From: Streptomyces sp. NBC_01463
GTDB taxonomy: Bacteria > Actinomycetota > Actinomycetes > Streptomycetales > Streptomycetaceae
DNA length: 64,000 bases
Assembly: GCA_036227345.1 (NCBI GenBank)
Contig: CP109468.1
Span: forward strand, 5,766,001-5,830,000
Reading direction: 5' to 3'
Part shown: positions 7,739 to 15,978 of the stretch, piece after piece
Position numbering within the stretch: position 1 is the first letter of the stretch
Layout: every line of letters starts with the position of its first letter
Notes under the pieces: generated by a model
What the model saw: the letters and a program-made list of their open reading frames with translations, nothing else
The model's database searches: none
Told to the model about the DNA's origin: nothing
Position numbers and translations under genes: made by a program

Positions 7739-8974
7739 CTACGGGGCGCTCCGCTGTCCCGGCAGGGCCGGGCGGCCCGCGGCGTACGCGTCGGGGCCCG
7801 GTTTCCCGTGCTCCGCGCGGCCCTGCTCCGGGGCCGCCACCGCCGCCCCGGACTGACCCGCGCCGGCGGACGCCGCGGCGGCCCGACGGCTCGCCGAGGT
7901 GCTCTGGGCGGGCACCACGGGCTCGGCCACCGTGACGACCTGCTCCGGACCGCCCGACTGCGGACGGCGGGCCCGGTAGGCGGCCCGGTACGCGGCGGGG
8001 GAGGAGCCCAGCTGACGCCGGAAGTGTCCGCGCAGCGCGACCGGCGAGCGGAAGCCGCAACGGCCCGCGACCTCGTCGACCGAGTAGTCGGACGTCTCCA
8101 GCAGCCGCTGCGCCTGCAGCACCCGCTGGGTGATCAGCCACTGGAGCGGTGCGCTGCCGGTGAGCGAACGGAACCTCCGGTCGAAGGTCCGCCTGCTCAT
8201 GTAGGCGCGCGCGGCCAGCGTCTCCACGTCGAACTGCTCGTGCAGATGCTCCAGCGCCCAGGCCACGACCTCGGCGAGCGGGTCGGAGCCGATCTCCTCC
8301 GGTAAAGATCTGTCGAGGTAGCGCTCCTGGCCGCCACTGCGCCTCGGCGGCACGACGAGCCGGCGGGCCAGTGCCCCCGCGGCCTCCGTGCCGTGGTCCG
8401 AGCGGACTATGTGCAGACAGAGGTCGATGCCCGCCGCCGTACCGGCGGAGGTGAGCACATCGCCGTCGTCGACGAAGAGCTCGCGCGGATCGACGTGGAC
8501 CGACGGGTAGCGCTTGGCCAGCGTCGGTGCGTACATCCAGTGCGTGGTGGCCGGGCGGCCGTCCAGCAGCCCGGCGGCGGCCAGTACGAAGGCCCCCGTG
8601 CACAGCCCCACGATGCGGGCGCCCTCCTCGTGGGCGCGGCGCAGCGCGTCGAGCGCCTCCATGGGCGGCGGCGACGTGATCGAGCGCCAGGCGGGCACCA
8701 CGACGGTGCCTGCCCTGCTGATCGCCTCCAGCCCGTAGGGCGCGGTCAGTTCGAGTCCCCCCGTGGTGCGCAGTGGTCCCTCTTCGCCGCTGCACACGAG
8801 CAACCGGTAGCGCGGAACTCCCGCGTCCTGCCGGTCGATCCCGAACACGGAGAGCGGGATGGAGCTCTCGAAGATGGGGCCACCGCTGAACAGCAGTACG
8901 GCGACGACCTCTCGGCGTCGGCGTCCGCTCAGCTTCCGTACAGCCTCCGTTGCGGTGGCGGAGTCCTGGCTCAT
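7739..8974 (-). CDS. adpA: AdpA, AraC-family master regulator of development
   Basis: 411-residue regulator. Residues about 20-190 form a DJ-1/PfpI-like dimerisation domain ([34 protein letters not shown]). Residues about 225-330 hold the two AraC/XylS helix-turn-helix motifs ([19 protein letters not shown] and [21 protein letters not shown]). The tail is proline and alanine rich and poorly conserved. AdpA controls aerial mycelium formation, secreted proteases and antibiotic pathways across Streptomyces. Codon 224, between the two domains, is TTA (8303-8305), so translation should depend on the bldA tRNA. The gene precedes orn by 10 nt. Confidence 0.96.
   Translation of the reverse strand: MSQDSATATEAVRKLSGRRRREVVAVLLFSGGPIFESSIPLSVFGIDRQDAGVPRYRLLVCSGEEGPLRTTGGLELTAPYGLEAISRAGTVVVPAWRSITSPPPMEALDALRRAHEEGARIVGLCTGAFVLAAAGLLDGRPATTHWMYAPTLAKRYPSVHVDPRELFVDDGDVLTSAGTAAGIDLCLHIVRSDHGTEAAGALARRLVVPPRRSGGQERYLDRSLPEEIGSDPLAEVVAWALEHLHEQFDVETLAARAYMSRRTFDRRFRSLTGSAPLQWLITQRVLQAQRLLETSDYSVDEVAGRCGFRSPVALRGHFRRQLGSSPAAYRAAYRARRPQSGGPEQVVTVAEPVVPAQSTSASRRAAAASAGAGQSGAAVAAPEQGRAEHGKPGPDAYAAGRPALPGQRSAP
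8303..8305 (-). promoter_or_regulatory. TTA leucine codon in adpA
   Basis: The minus strand reads AGA TCT TTA CCG at codons 222-225, placing the rare TTA in the linker between the sensor and DNA-binding domains (RSLPEE). In Streptomyces the only tRNA reading TTA is the product of bldA, and the adpA TTA codon is the best known target of that control. Confidence 0.95.
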
Positions 8975-9365
8975 GACGCTAAGCCCCCCTCGGTGTTCGC
9001 GTCTTCCTGGTCCTTACGGGCCTGTCGCACCTGCACATGTCCCCTCGGTCGTGCACGAGTCCCCGCTCTTCGACACCCAAGATCGAATCTACTGCTTCCC
9101 GTGGTGCCGCCGTGACAAGTTCACCAGCCGGTTTTATGTCGACAAGGCGTCCTGGCGGGAAGCATTCGATCACGAAGCGTTTCACTCGTGAGTCGCGCAG
9201 GGAAGTGCGCCTGGCGTTCATGGCCCGTCCCCATGGGGTGGAAGCGTACCGCGCGGTCTCTTCCTGCCTGGTGGCAAGGGGGTTGATCGGCCAATTCGAC
9301 AAGGAATCGACTGGGACCTGAAGTTGGCTGAAAACGTACGGTCGCGTGTACGGAAATCAGTCGTT
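8975..9365. promoter_or_regulatory. adpA upstream region
   Basis: 390 nt without a convincing gene between adpA and a small membrane protein gene, both on the minus strand. The base composition is lower in GC than the surrounding genes, as expected for a long regulated leader. TGGCGGGAAG at 9153-9162 matches 9 of 10 positions of the AdpA-binding consensus TGGCSNGWWY, a possible autoregulatory site. A GA-rich ribosome-binding site lies about 9 nt before the adpA start. Confidence 0.55.
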
Positions 9366-9635
9366 CTACCGGCGCACTACCCGGGAGGTGCGGTCGCCCC
9401 TGTGCGCCCCCTGGGCGGTCCGGGCGGCCGCGCGGGCGGACCGGCGGAGCAGCATCCGGCAGGCCACGGTGACGGCGGCCAGGCCGAGCGCGACGAGCAC
9501 GGCCCCGGTCGGGGAGTCGCCGTGGGCGATCAGGACGAGCGGTACCAGCAGGCAGCCGAATACCGCCCAGCGGACCACATCGGTCACCGGCTGCGCGGCG
9601 GGTTCCGGATGGGCGGGCGGGACGGGTGCGGGCAC
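9366..9635 (-). CDS. Small membrane protein of unknown function
   Basis: 89 residues from a GTG start supported by GGGAG 6 nt upstream. The sequence has a proline-rich N-terminus, two hydrophobic segments (VVRWAVFGCLLVPLVLIAH and AVLVALGLAAVTVACRMLL) separated by a short polar turn, and an arginine-rich C-terminal tail, so both ends are predicted to lie in the cytoplasm. It lies upstream of adpA on the same strand but 390 nt away. No family is recognised. Longer open frames reaching 9986 lack a start signal. Confidence 0.7.
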   Translation of the reverse strand: MPAPVPPAHPEPAAQPVTDVVRWAVFGCLLVPLVLIAHGDSPTGAVLVALGLAAVTVACRMLLRRSARAAARTAQGAHRGDRTSRVVRR

Positions 9636-10011
9636 GGGGTGCTCCCTGGGGCGGCTCGATGACGCTCTGGTCGGTACGGAACGGCCGGCGGACCGCGCGG
9701 CGGGTGCGCGGTGACGCGGGCACGTGGCTAACGGACCGGGCCCCGGCCGGTCACCGAATGCGCGCGTACGGGTCCCGCGCGGGCCGCCCCGCCTCGGTGT
9801 ACCGCGCATCCGGCATTGCCATACGGGGCGGTCTCGGGCATGCTCCCTGAAACGTCGCACGCGCTTTGCGCGGATCTGGGCAGTGGAGGAGTGGCGCCGT
9901 ACCCTTGGGGGTAAGGGGTTGGGAAGATGATTCCCGGACACCGCAACACCGCCCGCTGACGTAACTTCCCACGTCGCTCTCCTCACGAGGACTCTCTTCG
10001 CCGAGACACCG
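9636..10011. other. Intergenic region upstream of the universal stress protein gene
   Basis: No gene is supported. Two weak dyads are visible near the 3' end: CCCTT/AAGGG around 9902-9917 and GACGT/ACGTC at 9958-9962 and 9971-9975. These may belong to the promoter of the downstream stress gene. No strong promoter hexamers are evident. Confidence 0.4.
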
Positions 10012-10533
10012 ATGGCCGGTCACGAAATCCCCGAACCCGCGGACCGCAAGCAGGTAGCCGACCCTCTGTCGGACCCGCAGACGGCCGAAGACGCATGTCA
10101 TTCCTGCGATCCCGCCTTCCGGCACGGAGTCGTCGTCGGCTTCGACGGCTCGACCTCCAGTGAGCGGGCCCTCGCGTACGCCATCGGCATGGCCCGGAGA
10201 ACGGGCTCCGGCCTGATCATCGTGCATGTCGCCAACCGGCTGCCGACCACCGTCTGGGCCGGCTGCGAGCCGCCCGTCTTCGTGGACGTGCCCGATCACC
10301 GCACCGAGGTCCTCGGCCTGGAGCTCGCCTGCGCGGACTACCTCGCCGAGGTGCCGTGGGTCCTCGTCGAGCGCGGCGGCGACATCTGCCACGAGCTGGA
10401 GGAGGTCGGCCGCGAGTACTCCGCCGACGCCATCGTCGTGGGCTCCACGCACGGGATCGTCGGCCGGATCTTCGGCTCGGTGGCGGGCCGGCTGGCCCGG
10501 CGGGCCCAGCGCCCCGTCGTCGTCATCCCGTAG
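10012..10533 (+). CDS. Universal stress protein (UspA family)
   Basis: 173-residue cytoplasmic protein with a single Usp domain at about residues 38-173. It starts with VVVGFDGSTSSERALAYA and ends with the ATP-binding signature GSTHGIVGRIFGSVAGRL (G-2x-G-9x-G-S), so it belongs to the ATP-binding class of Usp proteins. The first 37 residues are a charged extension with no known domain. No strong ribosome-binding site lies right before the ATG, so the start is less certain. It stands alone between two long intergenic regions. Confidence 0.85.
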   Translation: MAGHEIPEPADRKQVADPLSDPQTAEDACHSCDPAFRHGVVVGFDGSTSSERALAYAIGMARRTGSGLIIVHVANRLPTTVWAGCEPPVFVDVPDHRTEVLGLELACADYLAEVPWVLVERGGDICHELEEVGREYSADAIVVGSTHGIVGRIFGSVAGRLARRAQRPVVVIP

Positions 10534-10964
10534 GGGCGGTCCGTACGGCTTCCGTGGCTCCGCGGGTTCCGTAGTGCCCGCGGTTCCCGCGGTTCCGTCG
10601 TGGCTTCCTCCCGCCCTTCCCGTGGCTCCCTTTCGGCTCCCTCCGCGCTCCCTTCCGGCTTCCTTCCGCTGTGTTCCGTGGCGCCATTTCCGTCCGTTCC
10701 CGGCCCCAACCGGGGGCGGTCGGTTTGTTTTCGGTGCCCTTCCGGTCCGTCCGCGGTCCGCTTCCGGTCCTCATCCGGTCCTCATCCGGTCCGCTCCGGC
10801 CGGGGGCGGCTGCTTCACGCCCAGGTGGGCGGGCATGGCGTCAACTCGACTACGGAAACAGGGAGAAGAGCGAAGCTACCGACCCGTAGAGGTGGATTGT
10901 GCGCTTGTGAAGGGTACGTAAACGTCACTGGACACAGCACGATTGCATGTGAAGGGAGCCCGCC
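10534..10964. other. Gene-free, strongly A-poor intergenic region
   Basis: 431 nt with no supported gene. From about 10556 to 10810 the plus strand is rich in C and T, with many TTCC, CCGG and GGTTCC words and very few A residues. The segment has no start codon with a ribosome-binding site. The part after 10850 returns to normal composition and should hold the promoter of the next gene, which has GAAGGGAG 7 nt before its GTG. Confidence 0.6.
10764..10792. repeat. Short tandem repeat
   Basis: The 11-nt unit CCGGTCCTCAT is present twice without interruption (10764-10785), followed by a partial third copy CCGGTCC. It lies inside the A-poor intergenic region. Confidence 0.85.
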
Positions 10965-11537
10965 GTGGACAACGACGTCTCTGCGGGAAACACCAGCACC
11001 TCCACCCTCGGCCATCTCGCCCTGGGAGTCACGCTGTTGGCATTCGGGATCGGTCACACCGGGGCCGTGGACGGGGTGACGGCGGCGGACGCCGTCTCGC
11101 TCGCCCTGTACGTCGGCGGTATCGCCCTGTTCGTCGCCGGACTCCTGGCGTTCCGGGCGGGCGATGCCTTCGCCGGTACCGCCTTCGCCGGACTCGGCGC
11201 CTTCTGGTTCACCTGGGGCACCGGCGCCGACGCCCGGGTCTCCGACCATGCGGCAGGGCTGTTCCTGCTGCTCTGGGCCCTGTTCGCGCTCACGCTGACG
11301 CTCGGTGCCGCCGGGCGCGGTCTGCTCGGGCAGGGGACGTACGGGCTGCTGTTCGTGGGGCTGCTGCTGCTGGGCATCGGGCAGTTCGCGGACAGCGGCT
11401 TCCTGGCGAAGGCGGGCGGCTGGTTCGCCGTGGTGGCCGGCCTCGCCGCCTGGTACGGGGCGACAGCGGCGCTGGCCCACTGGCCGACGGCGGTACCGAA
11501 GCGGACTGCCGGCCGAGGTGTGACGGCCACCGGCTGA
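10965..11537 (+). CDS. Acetate transporter-like membrane protein (GPR1/FUN34/YaaH family)
   Basis: 190 residues with six predicted transmembrane segments. The N-terminal STLGHLALGVTLLAFGIGHTG and the central GLGAFWFTWGTGAD resemble conserved segments of the succinate-acetate permease SatP and fungal Ato proteins. These transport acetate or other short carboxylates across the cell membrane. The GTG start is supported by AAGGGAG 7 nt upstream. The gene is monocistronic and ends at a strong bidirectional terminator shared with glmS. The substrate is not shown by the sequence. Confidence 0.8.
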   Translation: MDNDVSAGNTSTSTLGHLALGVTLLAFGIGHTGAVDGVTAADAVSLALYVGGIALFVAGLLAFRAGDAFAGTAFAGLGAFWFTWGTGADARVSDHAAGLFLLLWALFALTLTLGAAGRGLLGQGTYGLLFVGLLLLGIGQFADSGFLAKAGGWFAVVAGLAAWYGATAALAHWPTAVPKRTAGRGVTATG

Positions 11538-11583
11538 GGCAGTGACCCGGGCCGGTTCCGGGCGGCACCGGCCCGTGACGGGA

Positions 11584-11624
11584 GAGCGGCCCCGCACCCA
11601 CCTCCAGTGGGTGCGGGGCCGCTC
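11584..11624. terminator. Bidirectional terminator between the acetate-transporter-like gene and glmS
   Basis: Perfect 18-bp stem (11584-11601 and 11607-11624) with a 5-nt loop CTCCA between two converging genes. It begins 47 nt after the plus-strand stop and 24 nt after the glmS stop on the minus strand. Confidence 0.92.
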
Positions 11625-11647
11625 TTCGCCTTCCGCGGGGGTGGTGC

Positions 11648-13477
11648 CTACTCGACGGTGACGGACTTCGCCAGGTTGCGCGGCTTGTCGATGTCACGGC
11701 CCATGGCCAGCGCCGTGTGGTAGGCGAGGAGCTGGAGCGGGATGCCCATCAGGATCGGGTCCAGCTCGTTCTCGTTCTTCGGGACGACGATCGTGTGGTC
11801 GGCCTTCTCCTGCTCGCGGTGCGCCACGGCGAGGATGCGGCCGCTGCGGGCCTTGATCTCCTCCAGCGCGGCGCGGTTCTTCTCCAGCAGGTCGTCGTCC
11901 GGGACGATCGCGACCGTGGGGAGCGCCGGCTCGATGAGCGCCAGCGGACCGTGCTTCAGCTCCGAGGCGGGGTAGGCCTCGGCGTGGATGTACGAGATCT
12001 CCTTGAGCTTCAGGGAGGCCTCGAGGGCGACGGGGTAGCCCCTGACGCGGCCGATGAACATCATCGACTGAGCGCCCGCGTACTCCTCGGCCAGCTTCTT
12101 GATCTCGTCCTCCGACTCGAGGATCTGACCGATCTGCTCGGGCAGCTTGCGCAGGCCCTCGATGATCCGCTTGCCGTCGGAGACCGACAGGTCGCGGATG
12201 CGGCCCAGGTGCAGGGCGAGCAGCGCGAAGGCGACCACGGTGTTGGTGAAGCACTTGGTGGAGACGACGCAGACCTCGGGGCCGGCGTGGACGTACATGC
12301 CTCCGTCGGCCTCGCGGGCGATCGCCGAGCCGACGACGTTGACGACACCGAGGACCCGGGCGCCCTTGCGCTTGAGTTCCTGGACGGCGGCCAGCACGTC
12401 GTACGTCTCACCGGACTGGGAGACGGCGACGTACAGGGTGTCGGGGTCCACGACCGGGTTGCGGTAGCGGAACTCGGACGCGGGCTCGGCGTCCGCGGGG
12501 ATCCGGGCCAGCTCCTCGATGAGACCGGCGCCGATCATGCCCGCGTGGTACGAGGTGCCGCAGCCCAGGATCTTGATCCGGCGGACCCCGCGGGCCTCGC
12601 GGGCGTCCAGGTTCAGTCCGCCCAGGTGCACGGTGGAGAAGCGGTCGTCGATGCGGCCGCGCAGCACGCGGTCCACGGCTTCGGCCTGCTCGGAGATCTC
12701 CTTGTGCATGTACGTGTCGTGGCCGCCCATGTCGTACGACTCGGCCTCCCACTCCACCGTGGTGGGCGTGGCCGTCGTGGTCGAGCCCTCGGTGGTGTAC
12801 GTACGGAAGTCGTCGGCCTTGAGGGTGGCCATCTCGCCGTCGTCCAGGGTGACGATCTGGCGGGTGTGCGCGACCAGGGCGGCGACGTCGGAGGCGACGA
12901 ACATCTCCTTCTCGCCGATGCCGAGGACGACCGGGGAGCCGTTGCGGGCGACGACGATGCGGTCGTTGAAGTCGGCGTGCATGACGGCGATGCCGTACGT
13001 GCCCTCGACGGACTTCAGCGCCTCGCGGACCTTCTCCTCCAGGGTGTCCGCCTCGGAACGGGCGATCAGGTGGACCAGCACCTCGGTGTCGGTCTCGGAG
13101 AGGAAGACGACGCCGTCGGCGACGAGCCGGGCGCGGAGCTCGGAGGCGTTGTCGATGATCCCGTTGTGGACGACGGCGACCTTGTTGTCGGCGTCCAGGT
13201 GCGGGTGGGCGTTCTCGTCGCTCGGGGCGCCGTGGGTGGCCCAGCGGGTGTGCGCGATGCCGGTGGTGCCGGCGAACCGCTTGGGGACCCGGGACTCCAG
13301 CTCGCGGACCCGGCCCTTGGCCTTGACCATCTTCAGCGCGGCGGGCTTGCCGGCCGCCGGCTTGCCGGTGATGACGATGCCCGCGGAGTCGTAACCCCGG
13401 TACTCCAGCCGCTGCAGGCCCTCCAGCAGCAGCGGGGCCACGTCACGCTTTCCGATATAACCGACGATTCCGCACAT
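11648..13477 (-). CDS. glmS: Glutamine:fructose-6-phosphate aminotransferase
   Basis: 609 residues, the usual length. The enzyme makes glucosamine-6-phosphate, the first step toward UDP-GlcNAc for peptidoglycan. The N-terminal MCGIVGYIG supplies the class II glutaminase nucleophile Cys (exposed after Met removal), with the glutaminase domain to about residue 230. Two SIS sugar-isomerase domains follow (CGTSYHAG, SQSGETYDVL) and the C-terminus DKPRNLAKSVTVE is typical. A small conserved gene lies 66 nt upstream on the same strand and may share its transcript. Next to amino-sugar hydrolase genes, it links GlcNAc supply with cell-wall synthesis. Confidence 0.96.
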   Translation of the reverse strand: MCGIVGYIGKRDVAPLLLEGLQRLEYRGYDSAGIVITGKPAAGKPAALKMVKAKGRVRELESRVPKRFAGTTGIAHTRWATHGAPSDENAHPHLDADNKVAVVHNGIIDNASELRARLVADGVVFLSETDTEVLVHLIARSEADTLEEKVREALKSVEGTYGIAVMHADFNDRIVVARNGSPVVLGIGEKEMFVASDVAALVAHTRQIVTLDDGEMATLKADDFRTYTTEGSTTTATPTTVEWEAESYDMGGHDTYMHKEISEQAEAVDRVLRGRIDDRFSTVHLGGLNLDAREARGVRRIKILGCGTSYHAGMIGAGLIEELARIPADAEPASEFRYRNPVVDPDTLYVAVSQSGETYDVLAAVQELKRKGARVLGVVNVVGSAIAREADGGMYVHAGPEVCVVSTKCFTNTVVAFALLALHLGRIRDLSVSDGKRIIEGLRKLPEQIGQILESEDEIKKLAEEYAGAQSMMFIGRVRGYPVALEASLKLKEISYIHAEAYPASELKHGPLALIEPALPTVAIVPDDDLLEKNRAALEEIKARSGRILAVAHREQEKADHTIVVPKNENELDPILMGIPLQLLAYHTALAMGRDIDKPRNLAKSVTVE

Positions 13478-13543
13478 AGAGTCTCAGCCCTCCATCGACG
13501 TACAGGTACTAGCAAGCGAGTGGGTGCCCGGCCGCGGGCCGGC

Positions 13544-13819
13544 TCAGCCGTAGACGATGCGGCGCAGCTGGCGGAGCGAGAGCTCCGGCGGCGCGACCGC
13601 CCGGTGCGGCAGCTCGGCCGAGATCCGTTCGAAGATCTCCGTGTTGACCAGGCCGCCGGACTGCAGTTCGCGATGGCGGCGGCGGACGAAGACGTCGGTC
13701 GTCTCGTCGAAGTAGGCGAGCACGTCGAGGATCACCCGCGCGGCCTCACCGCGCTGGAGCGCGGTGCTGCGCACCAGGTGGTCAATGAGGTCGTCGTACG
13801 ACGAGCGGCGTTCGAGCAC
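13544..13819 (-). CDS. Small conserved protein of unknown function
   Basis: About 91 residues if translation starts at the GTG at 13819; the start is uncertain because no clear ribosome-binding site is seen. The supported part is SYDDLIDHLVRSTALQRGEAARVILDVLAYFDETTDVFVRRRHRELQSGGL and the end SLRQLRRIVYG, which has strong GC bias at third codon positions and the look of a folded helical protein. It lies directly upstream of glmS on the same strand. No function is recognised. An open frame extending to 14146 crosses palindromes and repeats and was rejected. Confidence 0.7.
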   Translation of the reverse strand: MLERRSSYDDLIDHLVRSTALQRGEAARVILDVLAYFDETTDVFVRRRHRELQSGGLVNTEIFERISAELPHRAVAPPELSLRQLRRIVYG

Positions 13820-13860
13820 TCGTCGATATTGCGGCGGCGGGAGCTCCGACGCAACAATTC

Positions 13861-13876
13861 TGCCCGATATCGGGCA
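13861..13876. promoter_or_regulatory. 16-bp perfect palindrome, candidate operator
   Basis: TGCCCGATATCGGGCA reads identically on both strands. It lies 41 nt upstream of the proposed start of the small minus-strand gene, a suitable position for an operator. The regulator is unknown. Confidence 0.6.
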
Positions 13877-13917
13877 AGGATCGGGTCGAGCGGGTCCCTT
13901 TTTGTCGATTCGAGGGA

Positions 13918-13943
13918 TTCGGGTGCACTTTTCGGGTGCACTT
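13918..13943. repeat. 13-bp perfect tandem repeat
   Basis: TTCGGGTGCACTT occurs twice in direct succession (13918-13930, 13931-13943). It lies within the divergent intergenic region, so it could be a direct-repeat binding site or a replication-slippage product. Confidence 0.9.
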
Positions 13944-14060
13944 TCCCGATGTGCTGCCGGGTGCGTTGTGGGGTGTGCTTCCGGTGTGCGTTCCGGAGGT
14001 GCCGGGCGACGCCCGTACCGCCGGCCGGGGCCGGGTCCGACGGGATGAATTCGGCCAGAT

Positions 14061-14089
14061 GCCCCGGAACGTCGGCCACGTTCCGGGGC
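14061..14089. terminator. Hairpin upstream of the hexosaminidase gene
   Basis: Perfect 12-bp stem GCCCCGGAACGT / ACGTTCCGGGGC with a 5-nt loop. It stands about 115 nt before the hexosaminidase start, either in its leader or upstream of its promoter. Whether it terminates, attenuates or binds protein cannot be told. Confidence 0.5.
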
Positions 14090-14172
14090 CGCCAACGCGG
14101 GGAAGTGGTCTACACCTTGACCATCCGTGGGGTACGCGGTACGCATGGCGACGGTTCGATTGGTCAGGAGAT

Positions 14173-14188
14173 CCAGGTGTGAACCAGT
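14173..14188. promoter_or_regulatory. Possible DasR (dre) site
   Basis: CCAGGTGTGAACCAGT agrees with the DasR consensus ACTGGTCTAGACCAGT at 11 of 16 positions, with the right half AACCAGT nearly intact. It lies 18 nt before the start of a GH20 hexosaminidase gene, a class of gene known to be under DasR (GlcNAc) control in Streptomyces. The left half is weak. Confidence 0.4.
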
Positions 14189-14205
14189 AGAAAGGGACCC
14201 GGCCT

Positions 14206-15855
14206 GTGAGACTGCACACGGCGCGGCGCAGTGCTCTACCCCGTCTTCTCGGCTCGCTGCTTCTCGTCACGGCGGCCGGCATCTCCACCGCGTGCGCGGC
14301 CCCCACGGCGTCCGCGGCCGGCAGCGGCCCCGCCGCGTCGGAGCCCCGGCCCCTCGGTCAGATCGTGCCCGCCCCCGTCTCGGTGAGACCGGGCGGATCC
14401 CCGTACTCCCTCACCGGCGCCACCAGGATCCGGGTCGAGAGCCCGTCCGGTGAGGTCCGGAAGATCGGCGAGTACCTGGCGGGCGTGCTGCGCCCCTCCA
14501 CCGGGTACGCCCTGCCGGTCACCGGAAAGGCCGGCTCCGACGGCATCCGGCTCCGGCTCGGCTCCCACGACAGCGCGCTGGGCGCCGAGGGCTACACCCT
14601 GACGTCCGAGCGCGGCTCCGTCACCATCACCGCCCGCAAGCCCGCAGGGCTCTTCCACGGCGTCCAGACCCTGCGCCAGCTGCTGCCGGCCCGGATCGAG
14701 AGCGACAGCCGCCAGAAGGGGCCGTGGAAGGTCGCGGGCGGCAGGGTCACCGACGCGCCGCGCTACGCCTACCGGGGCGCGATGCTCGATGTCTCGCGGC
14801 ACTTCTTCTCGGTCACCGAGGTGAAGCGCTACATCGACCAGATCGCGCAGTACAAGATGAACACCTTCCACATCCACCTCTCCGACGACCAGGGCTGGCG
14901 GATCGCCGTCGACTCCTGGCCGAAGCTGGCCACGTACGGCGGCTCGACGGAGGTCGACGGCGGGCCCGGCGGCTACTACACCAAGAGCGAGTACAAGGAG
15001 ATCGTGCGGTACGCGGCCTCCCGCTACCTGGAGGTGGTGCCGGAGATCGACATGCCCGGCCACACCAACGCGGCCCTCGCCTCGTACGCCGAGCTGAACT
15101 GCGACGGCGTCGCGCCGCCGCTCTACACCGGGATCAAGGTCGGCTTCAGCTCGCTGTGCGCGGCCAAGGACGTGACGTACCGGTTCATCGACGACGTCAT
15201 CGGTGAACTGGCCGAGCTGACCCCCGGCCGGTACATCCACATCGGCGGCGACGAGGCGCACTCCACCAGCCACGAGGACTACGCCAAGATCATGGAGCGG
15301 GCGCAGGCCGCCGTCGGCGCGCACGGCAAGACCGTGATGGGCTGGCACCAGCTCACCGGGGCCTCGCCGGTCAAGGGCGCGGTCGCCCAGTACTGGGGCT
15401 ACGACAAGACGAGCGCGGCGGACCGGCAGCAGGTGGCGGACGCGGCGAAGAACGGCACCAAGCTCGTCCTGTCCCCGGCGGACCGGGTGTACCTCGACAT
15501 GAAGTACAACGAGGACACCGTGCTGGGGCTCAAGTGGGCCGGCCTGGTCGAGGTGCAGCGCAGTTACGACTGGGACCCGGCGACCTACCTCGCCGACACC
15601 CCGGCGGACGCGGTGCTCGGGGTCGAGGCGCCGATCTGGGCCGAGACGCTGACCGACAGCGACGACATCGACGCGATGGCGTTCCCGCGGCTGCCCGGTG
15701 CGGCGGAGCTGGGCTGGTCCCCGGCCGAGACGCACGACTGGGACACGTACAAGCTGCGGCTGGCGGCGCTCGGGCCGCGGTTCACCGCGCAGGGCATCGA
15801 CTACTACCGCTCACCGCAGGTGCCGTGGCCGGCGGAGCCGGCCGCGGCGGGGTGA
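14206..15855 (+). CDS. Secreted family 20 beta-N-acetylhexosaminidase
   Basis: 549 residues. An N-terminal signal sequence ends near ISTACAAP; the Cys at residue 30 could be lipidated, although Ser at position -3 makes the lipobox imperfect. Residues about 50-165 form the alpha/beta domain typical of GH20 and the rest is the (beta/alpha)8 catalytic barrel with HIGGDEAH, giving the catalytic pair Asp349-Glu350 for substrate-assisted release of GlcNAc. RYAYRGAMLDVSRHFF and HLSDDQGWRI are family landmarks. The GTG start follows AAAGGGA. It would degrade chitobiose or amino-sugar glycans outside the cell; regulation by DasR is plausible. Confidence 0.94.
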   Translation: MRLHTARRSALPRLLGSLLLVTAAGISTACAAPTASAAGSGPAASEPRPLGQIVPAPVSVRPGGSPYSLTGATRIRVESPSGEVRKIGEYLAGVLRPSTGYALPVTGKAGSDGIRLRLGSHDSALGAEGYTLTSERGSVTITARKPAGLFHGVQTLRQLLPARIESDSRQKGPWKVAGGRVTDAPRYAYRGAMLDVSRHFFSVTEVKRYIDQIAQYKMNTFHIHLSDDQGWRIAVDSWPKLATYGGSTEVDGGPGGYYTKSEYKEIVRYAASRYLEVVPEIDMPGHTNAALASYAELNCDGVAPPLYTGIKVGFSSLCAAKDVTYRFIDDVIGELAELTPGRYIHIGGDEAHSTSHEDYAKIMERAQAAVGAHGKTVMGWHQLTGASPVKGAVAQYWGYDKTSAADRQQVADAAKNGTKLVLSPADRVYLDMKYNEDTVLGLKWAGLVEVQRSYDWDPATYLADTPADAVLGVEAPIWAETLTDSDDIDAMAFPRLPGAAELGWSPAETHDWDTYKLRLAALGPRFTAQGIDYYRSPQVPWPAEPAAAG

Positions 15856-15956
15856 TCGGCGGTCCGTCCGGCGGCCGGGGGCGTGATGCGGACGCCTCCG
15901 GCCGCCGGGCGGGCCTGTCGAGAGTGTCATCGACCGCCGGGCGGTCTGTGAAAGAT

Positions 15957-15978
15957 GTCCTCAACCGCCGGACGGGCT
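15957..15978. repeat. Copy of a dispersed Streptomyces intergenic repeat
   Basis: GTCCTCAACCGCCGGACGGGCT matches the reverse complement of 48840-48861 at 21 of 22 positions. A degenerate third version lies just upstream at about 15936-15950. The copy includes the stop codon of the siderophore-interacting protein gene. Similar sequences are familiar from Streptomyces intergenic regions, often near gene ends. Confidence 0.75.

Larger units (their letters stand above)
13820..14205. promoter_or_regulatory. Divergent intergenic region with several dyads
   Basis: 386 nt between the small gene before glmS and the hexosaminidase gene. It contains a 16-bp perfect palindrome (13861-13876), a 13-bp tandem repeat (13918-13943), a 12-bp hairpin (14061-14089) and a possible DasR half-matched site (14173-14188). 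No coding region is supported. It presumably holds two divergent promoters. Confidence 0.6.

Noticed and set aside
13820..14146. Longer version of the small gene before glmS, starting at 14146
   Set aside because: The extension runs through a palindrome, a tandem repeat and a hairpin and has composition unlike coding DNA.
14159..14178. ATTGGTC...GATCC as an alternative DasR site before the GH20 gene
   Set aside because: The half-sites are separated by too many bases; the site at 14173-14188 fits better.
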